Numbered from the stretch's first letter, positions 36,052-46,282 are shown. The stretch: 64,000 bases of DNA from Scandinavium sp002470465 (GCF_040750395.1 NZ_JBFLVD010000020.1:60022-124021); one strand, 5' to 3'. The notes: generated by a model from the sequence alone, not told the origin. Numbers and translations are program-made.

Positions 36052-37014
36052 TTACTTACGATCCCAGGCCTGCGCCCATGCCCAGCCGGTGCCCGGCTCA
36101 TAAGCTTGGCTCAGACCACACCAGCCATTGGCGCCATGGGCGCTTTTACACTGATACAGATTACCGTCACGGCTGCGCACGACTTCGCCACCCTGATATT
36201 TATGGCCCAGTTTCCAAGCAGGATAATCACCTGGCGTCGGCGGCGTTACTTCATTGTCATTGTCTGGCGGCGTTACGTTATCGTCACCGTTGTTATTATC
36301 GTCATCCGGGGGCGTTACATTATCGCCACCACCATCGTTGCCGTCATCCGGCGGGGTCACGTTATCTTCATGATCATCATCGCCAGGATGGTTATGGCCG
36401 CCAAAGTCAACGTCAATCACATTGTAAAAGGTCGCATCGGTATCTCCCACATCCCAGGTCGCCAAGATTACCTGATAACCTTCACGCTCTGGAACGTTAC
36501 ACTCCTGCGGCTGACCTTTGCCTAAAGGAGGAATTTCGTTTTTACCATCAATGACGCAGAACGGCGTAGTGTCGAATGACGCGCGGGTCAGCGGCTTATT
36601 CGGATTCCAGTCCGGTTTAGTCATGTAATAGCGCCAGTCTTTGGTACGATGAGGCGCTCTGAAGGTCCAGGTAAAGTTGTGCTTCCCGGCGCTCATGGCC
36701 AGTTTCTGCCAGCGGCTGTCGCTCTGCGCGTTCAGCGGGCTCATAGTAGCCAGTCCCGCGCCGGCGATTTCGCCATCTTTTGGCGCATAAACGATGCTTC
36801 CGCCCGCGCTCTGCGTCTGATAGGCCGGGAAGCCGTCGCCGCCTTCCACGCTTTGCGGTTCATACTGTACCGCGCCGCACTCTTTATTCTGGTTACCTTG
36901 TGCGTCAGTACACAGGTAACCGCGCGAGGCCGGCTCGCTGACAAAGCCATGCGCCCATGCGCCGGATGCAGACAGCAGCGCCGCCAGCGCAAAACCAATT
37001 TTTGTTACGTTCAT
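36052..37014 (-). CDS. AA10 lytic polysaccharide monooxygenase with CBM5/12 (chitin-active)
   Basis: AA10 LPMOs use copper to cut crystalline chitin oxidatively and boost chitinases. The 320-residue protein has a signal peptide cut before His22 (GAWA/HGF), which gives the N-terminal copper-binding His. The second copper His is in FTWTFRAPHRTKDWRYY. The catalytic domain ends near residue 205 (FYNVIDVDF). A linker of about 55 residues made of repeated DNVTPPDD-like units leads to a C-terminal CBM5/12 (YPAWKLGHKYQGGEVVRSRD). It is read towards the omptin side. Secretion probably goes through type II secretion, matching the nearby prepilin peptidase; this is inference. Confidence 0.93.
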   Translation of the reverse strand: MNVTKIGFALAALLSASGAWAHGFVSEPASRGYLCTDAQGNQNKECGAVQYEPQSVEGGDGFPAYQTQSAGGSIVYAPKDGEIAGAGLATMSPLNAQSDSRWQKLAMSAGKHNFTWTFRAPHRTKDWRYYMTKPDWNPNKPLTRASFDTTPFCVIDGKNEIPPLGKGQPQECNVPEREGYQVILATWDVGDTDATFYNVIDVDFGGHNHPGDDDHEDNVTPPDDGNDGGGDNVTPPDDDNNNGDDNVTPPDNDNEVTPPTPGDYPAWKLGHKYQGGEVVRSRDGNLYQCKSAHGANGWCGLSQAYEPGTGWAWAQAWDRK

Positions 37015-37341
37015 CTTTAATATGCCCTTTATAAACCAGAAATAGTGGTGTTATTGTTCGGGCTTAAGGTTACTGGCAGCGCCAGTCTGTCACTATCAGT
37101 CGGCTCTTGCTGATATTAAGAACTGAAGCATGGAGATCGAGAAATATCTCTCTCAAAGTCATTACCGGTTTGCCACTATAAGCAAAAAGCGCCTATCTGA
37201 CGTTGTGACTGGTGTCAGGCCCCTTTACAGCGCTAATCTAGGTCACGCAATATCACCGGCGGCGATTGCTGGCGCGGATAATTGACAGAGCAGCACTGCG
37301 GATGCAATCTTACCGACCTGCGCCAACCTGACGTCACGCGC
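37015..37341. promoter_or_regulatory. Upstream region of the LPMO gene
   Basis: This region, between the chitinase terminator and the LPMO start, must hold the LPMO promoter. I see no open frame with coding character. A short GACTGGTGTCAGGCCCC stretch near 37207 is of unknown meaning. Confidence 0.35.
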
Positions 37342-37384
37342 AAAAAAAACGTTCGCACAGTTGAAAACTCAACGTATGCGAACG
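37342..37384 (-). terminator. Rho-independent terminator of the chitinase gene
   Basis: On the minus strand CGTTCGCA pairs with TGCGAACG (8 bp), with an inner stem GTTGA/TCAAC, and is followed by eight T. It lies about 57 bp past the chitinase stop. Confidence 0.88.
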
Positions 37385-37440
37385 AAAATTTATTTGCTAT
37401 TAACTACCTGTACTTAACTTTGGCTCCAGTGGGCTGTGGC

Positions 37441-39351
37441 TTACTTTAACCGCCAGACGTCGTTGGTTCCGGGTTTATCCCCCTTAGTCCACCATTTTGC
37501 CTGCCAGGTTTTCCCCTGGTAAGAGACTTCATCGCCGCCGAGGTAAACTTCACTGGAATTCCATGCGCCACCGATCTCTTTGTCGAGGTTTTCCCAGACG
37601 TCATTGGTGTCAGGCTGATTATTCTGCGTCCACCACTTGGCTTTATAGGTTTTCCCCTGCCAGCTGACCATATCGCCGCCATGATAAATTTTCTGGCTGC
37701 TCCACTGACTGTGATCGCCTCCATTGCCAGGGTTATCATTCTCCGGCTGCGCCAGGGTTTTAACCGTAACAGTCTGACTTTTTACCGACTGGTTGCCAGC
37801 GGCATCCACAGCGGAAATTTGATACAGGTAAGTGCTGTCCGCCTGCAGACCGCTGTCAGTCCACTGCGTATTGCTCATGGGCGCGACCAGAATACCATTA
37901 CGCCAGACCTGATAACCGGTCACAGCGACATTATCTGTCGCCGCCTGCCACTTCAGCTGCACGCTGGTCTGGGTTATTGCCGATGCCTGCAAATCCTGCG
38001 GCACTGAAGGCGCCTGCACATCCTGCTCTGGCTGCTGCACTTCATCGTCGCTGGTTACATAGGCGATCTCACTGGGTACCGAGCGGTTACCCGCTTTATC
38101 TACCGCAATAACCTGATAAGCATACTGCGTAGCAGGCGTAATCCGGGTGTCGTGCCACTCTGGTAACGTGGGTTGGGCAACCTGAACGCCGTCACGCCAG
38201 ATTTCATAGTGGTGTACGCCGAGATTATCTACTGACGCGCGCCACTGCAGACTGATCATTGACGCGGTGACCACCGCCGCCGGCTTGCCTGGCGCGCCTG
38301 GCGCTTCGGTATCGGGTGCATCAACATGTTCTTCATTAATCAGCCCGGCATAACGGTTTACGAACTCATAACCGTAGGGGTTACCGCTGGCATCACGCCC
38401 GGCGTCCCAGTTTACCGACCAGGTCATCAGCCCTTTAATTGGCGTACCCTGCGCAGCAAGTCTTTGCAGCGTGGTACCAACGTCCGCTTCATTGTTCACA
38501 TAGCCTGTAGCCGCCGCATCCGGGTTACTTGGCAAACCAATGGCGAACTTATCGGCCGGGATCTGGATATAACCGCGGGTGCCATGAATGATCGAGTCAG
38601 TCAGATAGAACAGGAAATCGCCCTTTTTTTGCTGGTTGTTTTGCGCCAGCCAGCCGATCCCCTCAACGGACACCCCATCACCGCCCTGGTTGTAGAATTG
38701 CGGGGAGATAAAGTCGTAATAACCTTCAAGGCTCTTAATCAGCTGTACATAACCCGTGCGTCCAGCCTGCAGATAGGGAAACTCAGGTGCCATGCTGATA
38801 ATAAAGTGCGGATATTGCTGCTTAACCATCTTCAGCGCTGCCGGGATCTCGGTAATGTTGGCGCCAGCACTAATAGCGCCGCCTTCAAGGTCGATATCCA
38901 GACCATCAAAGCCATATTTTTCTACCAGTCGGATGATTTCATCGGCAAATTTTTGCGCATCACCCTGCTTAAGCTCAATATGCGCATCAGCGCCGCCCAG
39001 AGAGAGTATAACCGCCCGATTCTGAGCATTCAGGGTGGCAACCTCAGAGCGAAACTGCTCATCAGACATATTGTAAGGTTTAAAGGTCGGGATGCCATCA
39101 CCGGTCATAAAAGCCACGGTGACTACATTATAAGCTTCAGGCACCGCACTCAGCGGCAGCTCGGCAGAGGTACCCCTCTGATAGCCATCTGATTTACTGG
39201 CCCAGTTATGCCAGAATCCCACAAGGACCTTTTTGCCGCTGATATCCGGCATAGCAGATGCCGCGTCCTGTGTGGCAGCATAGCTGCTGGCTGACACGCC
39301 AGCCAGCAGCAGGCTGCTGGCTAACATGGTAAGTTTCAGTACTTTTTTCAT
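37441..39351 (-). CDS. GH18 chitinase with two FN3 and two CBM5/12 domains
   Basis: This secreted enzyme hydrolyses chitin. The 636-residue protein has a signal peptide (to about 26) and a GH18 barrel (40-340) with VILSLGG and the catalytic DGLDIDLEGG (proton donor Glu156). Two fibronectin type III domains follow (about 350-435 and 450-535), then two CBM5/12 chitin-binding modules (about 545-590 and 592-636, each with a WQGKTYKAKWWT-like core). All motifs are intact. The short barrel without an inserted alpha/beta subdomain suggests an endo-acting enzyme. The LPMO lies downstream on the same strand with its own promoter region. A weak GAG is all that precedes the ATG. Confidence 0.95.
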   Translation of the reverse strand: MKKVLKLTMLASSLLLAGVSASSYAATQDAASAMPDISGKKVLVGFWHNWASKSDGYQRGTSAELPLSAVPEAYNVVTVAFMTGDGIPTFKPYNMSDEQFRSEVATLNAQNRAVILSLGGADAHIELKQGDAQKFADEIIRLVEKYGFDGLDIDLEGGAISAGANITEIPAALKMVKQQYPHFIISMAPEFPYLQAGRTGYVQLIKSLEGYYDFISPQFYNQGGDGVSVEGIGWLAQNNQQKKGDFLFYLTDSIIHGTRGYIQIPADKFAIGLPSNPDAAATGYVNNEADVGTTLQRLAAQGTPIKGLMTWSVNWDAGRDASGNPYGYEFVNRYAGLINEEHVDAPDTEAPGAPGKPAAVVTASMISLQWRASVDNLGVHHYEIWRDGVQVAQPTLPEWHDTRITPATQYAYQVIAVDKAGNRSVPSEIAYVTSDDEVQQPEQDVQAPSVPQDLQASAITQTSVQLKWQAATDNVAVTGYQVWRNGILVAPMSNTQWTDSGLQADSTYLYQISAVDAAGNQSVKSQTVTVKTLAQPENDNPGNGGDHSQWSSQKIYHGGDMVSWQGKTYKAKWWTQNNQPDTNDVWENLDKEIGGAWNSSEVYLGGDEVSYQGKTWQAKWWTKGDKPGTNDVWRLK

Positions 39352-39730
39352 ATAGTATATTTCTCTTTATTCCGCTGTTTAAGCGGGTTAAACCCATTAC
39401 TTACCCGAACCGGGCATAGCAACTATTAATTGAATAAAATCGTTAATTAAAATGCCGACAATAAGAAGCCTTCCGTTAGCCTAGTTTATAAAACCGCGGA
39501 TAACAATGTATTTAAGAACCCAGACAGCGAATAGCGAGAAAATTCTGTCAGCAGCCAGACAACAGGAAAAACAGCAAAATATAACTGTTCAGCTAACTAC
39601 AGCCATAATACCTAGCCAGGCCTAGTGTCTGGTTATGATGAAATATATTCCGCAGCGCCAGTTTAACTGCGTCTGTTAACCATCAGTCATAACTATCGCA
39701 ATAATTGGCCGGGCATCAGCGCCGGAAAAT
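39352..39730. promoter_or_regulatory. Upstream region of the chitinase gene
   Basis: A 379-bp gap without coding character, AT-rich near the chitinase start (TATAGTATATTTCTC). It must hold the chitinase promoter and the end of the prepilin peptidase transcript. No hairpin with a U-tract was seen. Confidence 0.35.
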
Positions 39731-40471
39731 TCAGTAACAGCAAAAATACCAGGCGAGGGCAGCCAGGACCAGATAAGGACCAAACGGGAAAGTCTCGCCA
39801 GGCTTACGGCGCAGTAAGCACCACGCACTGACAATAGCCAGCAGCGAAGCGATAATCATGATCTGAAACAGCGCTTCCATCCCCAGCCAGCCGCCGATAC
39901 CGGCAAACAGCTTCATATCCCCCATGCCCATCCCCGCTTTGCCGCGACACCAGCAGTAAAAACGATCCAACAGCCACGGCAGGCCAAAACCTGTTGCTGC
40001 AGCCAACAATGCTTCCTGCCATGTAACATGGCCAAAACCGCACACCGCCGCCGTCACGACCAGCGCCAGCAGTGGCAGCGTCAGGCGATCGGGCAACAAC
40101 GAGGTTTCCAGATCGATAAAAAACAGCGGCACCAGCAGACTTATCGCCAGTAAACCAAGTATCCCCTGCGGCGTTACACCTTGCAGAGTAATGGTCAGGA
40201 CAAACAGCGCCGCCATAAGTAATTCAACTAGCGGATAACGTGGACTGATACGCTGCTGGCACTGATAACAACGACCGCGCAGCAGCAGCCACCCCAGCAC
40301 AGGAAGATTATGACGGATTTTAACCGGGGCCTGACACTGCGGGCAGTGGGAAGCCGGTAAGGACAGAGTGATCGACTCTCCTTGTAACATTCGCGGCAGC
40401 CGATAAATCACCACGTTAATAAAGCTTCCGACCACTGCCCCCATTAAGGCAAAAAAAATTGAGAAAAGCAT
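39731..40471 (-). CDS. Type IV prepilin peptidase (GspO/PilD-like)
   Basis: These inner-membrane aspartyl proteases cleave and methylate pseudopilins of type II secretion and type IV pili. The 246-residue protein has the N-terminal domain with two CxxC pairs (CPQC near 46 and CYQC near 71), the first catalytic Asp in LFFIDLETSLLPDRL and the second in the GMGMGDMKLFAGIGGWLG motif. The start at 40471 follows GAGG by 6 bases; a longer frame to 40513 is unlikely. No gsp structural genes are in the window. As in E. coli, where gspO lies near a chitinase gene, it may serve secretion of chitinase and LPMO. Confidence 0.92.
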   Translation of the reverse strand: MLFSIFFALMGAVVGSFINVVIYRLPRMLQGESITLSLPASHCPQCQAPVKIRHNLPVLGWLLLRGRCYQCQQRISPRYPLVELLMAALFVLTITLQGVTPQGILGLLAISLLVPLFFIDLETSLLPDRLTLPLLALVVTAAVCGFGHVTWQEALLAAATGFGLPWLLDRFYCWCRGKAGMGMGDMKLFAGIGGWLGMEALFQIMIIASLLAIVSAWCLLRRKPGETFPFGPYLVLAALAWYFCCY

Positions 40472-40625
40472 GCTGACCTCATGGATAAAGCAAAAGTGCG
40501 CCAATGGTAGCATGAGATAAATGACGCGCTATGCCTCTCTGGCTAATGCGCGTGGGTTCCTGGAGCCACGGAAAAAAATCTGCAGCCAGAACAGAATATA
40601 CTTAATCAGCTGAAGGATTTTCCAC

Positions 40626-41363
40626 TCAGAAACGATATTTAATCCCCAAATCGATGACATAGGTTTGCGACTGATTCACCATTGGACTCTGACGCACATC
40701 ATTACTCAGATAATTAATTCTTGCCGAAATAAAGGTATCCCACTGCGGAGCAAACTGATAATCCAGCGCCAGCTGTAACCAGGGGGTAAGGCTGCTGCCG
40801 GGCGACCACTGCGTCAAACCGCTGCGTCGCGACTCTTCTTTGCTTACGCCAAAGTAATAATCTGTCTGGCGGGCGTCCTCCCAATCCACTCCGGCCGAAG
40901 GAATAAGCGCCCAGTCCCCGCTGGAGAGATAGCCAGTCCAGGAGAAGGTTCCGAACCAGCCATCGCTCAAGCCCAGCGCATCACGCGCCAGTTGGGCCGA
41001 AAACATACCGTAGCTAGTGATGGCGTCATAGCTGATACCCGCCATCATCGTAGTGCGACGATCGTTAAGCTGGCGCATTGCTGCACTGCTGCCGTCTTCA
41101 TGATCGTAGCTGCGCTGATAAAACCACAACGCCTTCACTTTCAGCGTTTGCTGGTTCTGCTTCCACACAATAGCGCCAGCTTCCTGACCATCGATATACA
41201 GAAGATTGTTGTCCCAACTCAGTAAGGGGAATGGAGTATAGTTGACGCGTTTAGCATTATAGGGCGAGGTCTGCCACTCATTATCAATCGCGAGATTGAG
41301 AGGTTCACCGCACACCACAGAAGGTATAATGACAGATGCTAGCACCCAGAACTTTTTTTTCAT
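40626..41363 (-). CDS. MipA/OmpV-family outer-membrane protein
   Basis: The 245-residue protein has a signal peptide (MKKKFWVLASVIIPSVVCG) and alternating beta-strand pattern ending in DLGIKYRF, with PFPLLSWDNNLLYIDGQEAG and RRTTMMAGISYD in the family positions. MipA/OmpV proteins are outer-membrane barrels. Some bind murein synthase MltA or take part in adhesion and stress response, and roles vary. The true start is the ATG at 41363; the open frame reaches 41549, but the extra part lacks coding character. It lies 155 bp upstream of the prepilin peptidase. Confidence 0.88.
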   Translation of the reverse strand: MKKKFWVLASVIIPSVVCGEPLNLAIDNEWQTSPYNAKRVNYTPFPLLSWDNNLLYIDGQEAGAIVWKQNQQTLKVKALWFYQRSYDHEDGSSAAMRQLNDRRTTMMAGISYDAITSYGMFSAQLARDALGLSDGWFGTFSWTGYLSSGDWALIPSAGVDWEDARQTDYYFGVSKEESRRSGLTQWSPGSSLTPWLQLALDYQFAPQWDTFISARINYLSNDVRQSPMVNQSQTYVIDLGIKYRF

Positions 41364-41950
41364 TATCGCTGTCTCGTAGATTTCGTGTTCACCAGCCGCA
41401 ATCTGACAGGCTGGCGTGACTGTCAACCGTTTCATCACAACAGAATATGGTGAACTGCTGCCGTGGCGCGTCACGTTGCCAGCGGAATAACCCTCTTCGT
41501 CAATACGGCTCCTACTGTACGCTAACAAACATAACCCACAATAACCCACTTGCGGACATTTGAATTCCGCCAGAAAGCGGAATAGCTAAGGCAAATTCAT
41601 TGATTTCTAAAGTGTTAAGAAATTGAGGGCATACTGGGGTCTAAAAAACCGGTCTGGAGACATCCCCTGACCGGATCAATTTTTGCGAATACTGACTCAT
41701 TGATGATACAAACGGTCGATCGGCCTGTTGAAGAAACTGTATACCGGAATGGCTCATCTGAAGACATATAATTTTTCTGAGGTTCATCAGACGCGGAACT
41801 CATCATGGCAAGATTCAGACGGCGAATAGATTTAAGCAAGCCAAATGATATCGTAGAAAATCAGTGTAGCAAAAACGGGAGCAACCATAGATTCGATATC
41901 CAACCTGCCCCCTAGTTAACATAGCACAATCCATATTATTAGCCTCCAAG
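41364..41950. other. Intergenic, no gene seen
   Basis: About 590 bp separate the MipA-like gene from the end of the broken invasin. A 74-codon frame at 41615-41839 has no recognisable content and no ribosome site, and I do not regard it as a gene. Confidence 0.5.
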
Positions 41951-41981
41951 AAAAAGGCGGGAAAGTTATTCCCGGCCTTTC
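41951..41981 (-). terminator. Terminator of the second invasin gene
   Basis: On the minus strand AAAGGCCGGGAA folds on TTTCCCGCCTTT (one bulge, short loop) and is followed by TTC after the T-rich 3' arm. It lies about 22 bp past the stop codon at 42004. Confidence 0.7.
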
Positions 41982-42003
41982 TCCTGAGCACAGACTAAAG
42001 GTG

Positions 42004-43604
42004 TTATTTCACACAAACATAGCCAGATCCAGAGCCTGGCGCAGTAGACCCTACAGGGGAGCTAGCCGAGTGGAAGTCACCAAACAACGCTCCCCATTTT
42101 CCTGCAAGATAATACCAGTTATTTGTATATTCACCGGACACTGACATTGTGCTGAAATCGCCGCTGTTATCTGCAAAATATTGCAAATCTGTTTCCGATG
42201 CGGCATTACCGCCGCCATAAGTGCTACAGTTGCTTACGGCGGCACTCTCGATGGTTGTAGGGTACTCTGAGTACATTGTCCAGTAGTACTTACTGCCTGC
42301 CTGAATAACTGCTCGTACCGTTACGGTGGTATTTTTTGAGCTACCGGTCGTAGCCAACGCGGTTACCGTTGCAGTAGCATTGGAAGTTGCTACATGAATT
42401 GCCGAAAGCCCAATACTCGCATTACCATTGTTATCAGTGGATGAAGATGTGTCGCTCAGAATGCCTGTTGAAGTGCTCCAGGCCACCGGATAATTAACCA
42501 GTATATTGCCGTTTCCGTCTTTGACAGTCGCAGTCAGCGTTGAAGTCTCACCACCCGAACCGGTAATTTTGGCAATACTTGACGTCAAATTTGTCACTCG
42601 TGCCGTATTAACGTCACCAACCAAATTCACAGATGGTGCATTAACATTGCCCGAGCTACCCGTCTGTGCCGCCACCTGCGCAGCACCGGCTGCAGTACCG
42701 CGCAGCGCGATCGTCACTTTACCGTCAGCACCGGTGGTGCTGCTGCCTGCCGACAGTGTGCCGAGGCTGGTCGTCCAGTTTACGGTGACGCCCGGCACCA
42801 GGTTGCCGTTGGCATCTTTCACCACGGCGCTGAAGGTGGCTACGTCCGTATTGTTGGCCGTAACGGTGGTCTTGTCTACCTCAGGTCACCGCTGCCAATG
42901 CCGGCGCTGGCGCTGTCGGCGATAAAGTGAGTGTCAACACTACCCGAGTTGCCGTTTTGCAGCCTGGCGGTGACGGTTTCCGCAACTTTGTTGATGAAGC
43001 TGATACTGACCAGACCTTTATCATCTGTCACAACATCCAGGGAAGAACCTGCCGCTACGGTAGCAGAACCACTTAGCTCGAAGGTTACCGCAGTTTCGGC
43101 TAACGGATTACCTCCGGTGTCGGTGACGGTCGCTTTTACCTCATTCATTGCAATGTTATTTGCGACACTATTATTTATAGTTGCCACGATAGCGCCGCTG
43201 TCGATATGACCAGTGGATGAATCTGCAGATTGCGTGATGGTAACATCCGGGAGTGCCGTATCGTTGAACCATGAGGAGACTACCGCAGTACCCACGCGGG
43301 TACCTAATGTAACAACAGCCTGATAAATCCCCGGAGACGTTTCTTCAATAGGGCCAATGGTTGCGACCTGCAATGCTGTAGTCGACGTCTGCTTCGATGC
43401 CAGAGACTCTTTAATAGAGGTGGTTAAGGATTTTGCCATGCCCGGAACGGCGTTGCCATCAACGTCAAACAGTCCGATGCTAAGCGTCGAGATACTTTTG
43501 CCATCGGCAATAATATTGACTGGATTGGCGCTAACCGTAGTGGCTCCTGTGCTAACATCCCCACTTCCACATGGATCTCCGACGTAGCTCCACTCTTTAC
43601 GCAT
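42004..43604 (-). pseudogene. 3' part of a second invasin-like gene, frameshifted
   Basis: The sequence codes for tandem Big_1 (invasin-type Ig-like) domains: VSANPVNIIADGKSISTLSI near 43530, VKATVTDTGGNPLAETAVTF near 43140, then VVKDANGNLVPGVTVNWTTS near 42810 and TATVKDGNGNILVNYPVAWS. It ends in a small C-terminal domain with two cysteines (SNCSTYGGG, GYVCVK). A single-base shift near 42885 (SGDLR followed by a stop; the next frame resumes with VDKTTVTANN) splits it. The barrel-bearing N-terminus is absent: the frame begins abruptly at 43604, next to the recombinase remnant. It is unlike the giant invasin at 25-30 kb in repeat type. Confidence 0.8.
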
Positions 43605-43738
43605 TTGGGATTACCCTCAATAATGAGGAAAATACAAACAAAAGGATCCTGCCCTTGCGATTTATTGTCTTAGAAGGATCCGCAGCGAGAGGCCAGAATA
43701 GGGTTATCCAGACCCCGATGGCGCTACGTGAAAAACAA

Positions 43739-44467
43739 ATGAACAACAGCCCCTTTCCCAGCAGATTTAACCAGAGCGCATTTCGCTTCTTCCCATCGCG
43801 CCAGGCGTTGATTTTGCGGCAGCAGTCCCCCTGCGGCATATGGCATCACACCCACTTATCTTCTGGCACCGGATGTGATCGCCCCCCTCTTCTATATGCC
43901 CGATCAGCGTCACCACATGCTGTTCTCCATCATCCGGAACACCGGCGTGCGGATAGGTGAGGGCCGGACGCTGACGTCGGAATCGTTTGATCTCGACGGA
44001 CTGAGACCGTTAGTGAAGGTGCTGTCTGAAAAAGTTCGGGCGCGTCGCGAGCGCCCGCCGAAAGATGAAGTGCATCTGGTACTGCTAACATATGACAGTT
44101 TTGTGCGCCAGATGCAGAGCTGGATGGTCACCACCCTCCCCCGCCGTAGTGAACCACTGTGGTCAGTAACGGATGAAACCATGCGCAACTGGCTGAAGAT
44201 GGTCATTGCACGGGCCGAAGTGGACGGGGTCATATTTTGGTGCCGGTGACACCACATACGTTTCGTCACAGCTACGTCATGCACATGCTCTACCACCGGC
44301 AGCCAAAGAAGATCATTCAGGCCCTAGTCGGTCACAAGGATCCGCGTCCAATGGAGGTTTACACGCGAATGTTTACGCTGGATATGGCGGCCACACTGGC
44401 CGTACCGTTCACCAGAGATGAGCATGATGCCGCGCAAATCCTCAGGACACTTCCCCCACTAAAGTGA
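43739..44467 (+). pseudogene. Tyrosine recombinase next to RepFIB, frameshifted
   Basis: The core is well kept: FSIIRNTGVRIGEG with the first catalytic Arg, then VTPHTFRHSYVMHML with the His-x-x-Arg box, GHKDPRPMEVYTRMF with the nucleophile Tyr, and a plasmid-type tail. A frameshift near 44240 splits catalytic Arg I from the other boxes and another lies near 43840, so no intact protein results. Recombinases of this kind stand beside repA in RepFIB plasmids. It is related to, but clearly diverged from, the intact one at 49668. Confidence 0.82.
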
Positions 44468-44489
44468 CAATTTTACTCACCACATTTTA

Positions 44490-44770
44490 TATAAGCTGTG
44501 GTGAGTAATTCCCGCTGAAATAAACTATAGTGAATAACATAAGCTGTAGAGAGCTGATTACGAATGACAGAAGTCTGGCAAGACTTGATCGCACGGCTGC
44601 AGCAGCAACAGTCTGCTCTGAAGAGGCTTTCATCGGTGAACAAAGCGTCTCCGGCATGGGTTGTTCTCATCACAGATTATATAAGCTGTAGTGAGTAGAG
44701 TACTCACCCGAGACAGTAATATAAACTGTAGTAAGTAAACTGGGATGTGTGACTCACTACAGCTTATATT
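44490..44770. repeat. RepFIB iterons, downstream group
   Basis: At least six variants of a roughly 17-21 bp repeat with core ATAAGCTGTAGTGAGTA occur at about 44490, 44520, 44538, 44681 and 44721, and, inverted, at 44752. They lie just past the repA stop. In RepFIB replicons such iterons bind RepA and control copy number and incompatibility. Confidence 0.85.
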
Positions 44771-45747
44771 CAGCGTGTTTTGAAGAGTTTTTCAAGGTCA
44801 TCAAGACTGATGCCCAGCTTATCTAACAGCGCCAGTTTTTCGGCCATCTCCGGACTAATATCACCAGATGCGGCAGGCATCTTCGGGTTCTCTGCACTCT
44901 CATCATGAGGTGGCTGTAACTTGGGCCGGCGATAGTGAATGCAGAAGAGTTTTGTGCGCCCCCTTTGGATTTCCGTGTAATCCAGATAGCCAATCTCCCG
45001 GAGCTGTTCCATAGCACGCCTCACCGTCTGGTTCTGCGAGAACACAGGGGACTTCAGGTTCAGGCGTGCCCGCAGACGTGCCAGTGATATCGGTGCAGGA
45101 TCACGTGGCAGGCTCTCTATAAAGGTATACAGGGCCTGCGCGGACTCCCGGCGCTTCAGCGCGTTGATGGCTTTCAGCTGCAGCAGTACTTTACGGTCGA
45201 ACTGATAGAGCTCAAACAGTCGCGGATCAGCCTGCAACTGCACAACATCTTGCTCAGTATCATAGTAGGCCGACTGCACCAGGTGCGTAATGTATTCTTT
45301 GGTATGTTTTTCGGTTGTGCGGGAAAACGAGATCACGGTACCTGAAATACGTTTAAGCGAGGGGCTGATACGCTCCCGGAGCCTGCGTGATGATTGACTG
45401 GACGGGATGCCGCAAAGTTTTGCGAACTCAACAAACGGCAGCTCAACTTTATCTCCGATAACCTTATGACGGGCAAAGGAATGGATCACCCCTACCCAAG
45501 TCTTGAAGTCGTTATCCATATCAAGACGGGGACCGGTGATCTCCACCTTATCAAATCCTTCAGCTCTGGCGAGAGACAGTCTCGTCAGTTCTTCCGTCGC
45601 ATCAGTACGGGATAGCGTGTTTTTTTTGCTGTTTTTCAGTGACTTAAGCGTAGGTACAAACACTCCAAGCCGCATCAGTGCCACGGGCTGCACTGTATTA
45701 CTGGCATTAGGAGTAAGATTTACGACTTCACCAGAGGATTTATCCAC
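44770..45747 (-). CDS. repA: RepFIB (IncFIB) replication initiator RepA
   Basis: RepA of the IncFIB family binds iterons flanking its own gene, initiates theta replication and represses its own expression. The 325-residue protein matches RepFIB closely over the whole length: SRTDATEELTRLSLARAEGF, KLCGIPSSQSSRRLRERISP, LQLKAINALKRRESAQALYT and YTEIQRGRTKLFCIHYRRP. As in relatives, it starts with GTG (45747, MDKSSGEVV). Iterons lie on both sides, so the replicon looks complete. This is the strongest evidence that at least the right part of the window is plasmid. Confidence 0.96.
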   Translation of the reverse strand: MDKSSGEVVNLTPNASNTVQPVALMRLGVFVPTLKSLKNSKKNTLSRTDATEELTRLSLARAEGFDKVEITGPRLDMDNDFKTWVGVIHSFARHKVIGDKVELPFVEFAKLCGIPSSQSSRRLRERISPSLKRISGTVISFSRTTEKHTKEYITHLVQSAYYDTEQDVVQLQADPRLFELYQFDRKVLLQLKAINALKRRESAQALYTFIESLPRDPAPISLARLRARLNLKSPVFSQNQTVRRAMEQLREIGYLDYTEIQRGRTKLFCIHYRRPKLQPPHDESAENPKMPAASGDISPEMAEKLALLDKLGISLDDLEKLFKTR

Positions 45748-45912
45748 CTCTTCAAACAGCTTTTTTATATCCAGATTGTCCTTGTCCAGAGAGCCTCCGA
45801 TCGGTGGATAGTTAAAGAATAAAAACAGTCACTATTTAAATGTTATGGCCTGTAAGGTGCCAGACAACTGGCTTCAGCTTATACACAACGCTGATATCCT
45901 TCCAAGGCTCAT

Positions 45913-46017
45913 ACTCACTGTAGTTTATATCACTGGCTCATTAGAGCTTATCCTTTACATAATACAGCTTATTCTATACCAGTTACAGCTTATGAGTAAC
46001 ATACTACAGCTTATGTG
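45913..46017. repeat. RepFIB iterons, upstream group (origin region)
   Basis: Upstream of repA, inverted copies of the iteron core occur at about 45913 (ACTCACTGTAGTTTATAT), 45944, 45963, 45984 and 46003 (ACTACAGCTTATGTG), with spacings near two helical turns. This should be the origin side with the repA promoter operator. Confidence 0.8.
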
Positions 46018-46231
46018 ATCATGCTCCGGGCTCAGTGCTGGTGCAGCCTTCAGGGATGTAGGGATCTTCTTTGGATCTTAACGGGATCGTTTAAGGATCA
46101 AAATATTGGATCGAATGACTGTATATGTGGATAACCTGCAGACCAGAAGCGGAATTCAGACTGCTATTCAATGCTCACCTTTCATTGTGATACCGAGCGT
46201 ACCTGCTCACGCCAGCTTCTGTAATATTGCG

Positions 46232-46282
46232 CTTCCTCGCCTGCTCGCTCGCTTTGCTCGGTCACATGGCTGCGGCGAGCAC
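46232..46282. promoter_or_regulatory. ColE1-type primosome-assembly-like sequence
   Basis: The stretch CTTCCTCGCCTGCTCGCTCG ... GCTGCGGCGAGC resembles the single-strand initiation (primosome assembly) region found beside ColE1/pBR322 origins. It can fold GCTCGC on GCGAGC. It could serve lagging-strand priming for the nearby RepFIB origin. The likeness is from memory of the ColE1 sequence. Confidence 0.5.

Noticed and set aside
41615..41839. 74-codon frame between MipA-like gene and invasin remnant
   Set aside because: No ribosome site, no family likeness, no operon context.
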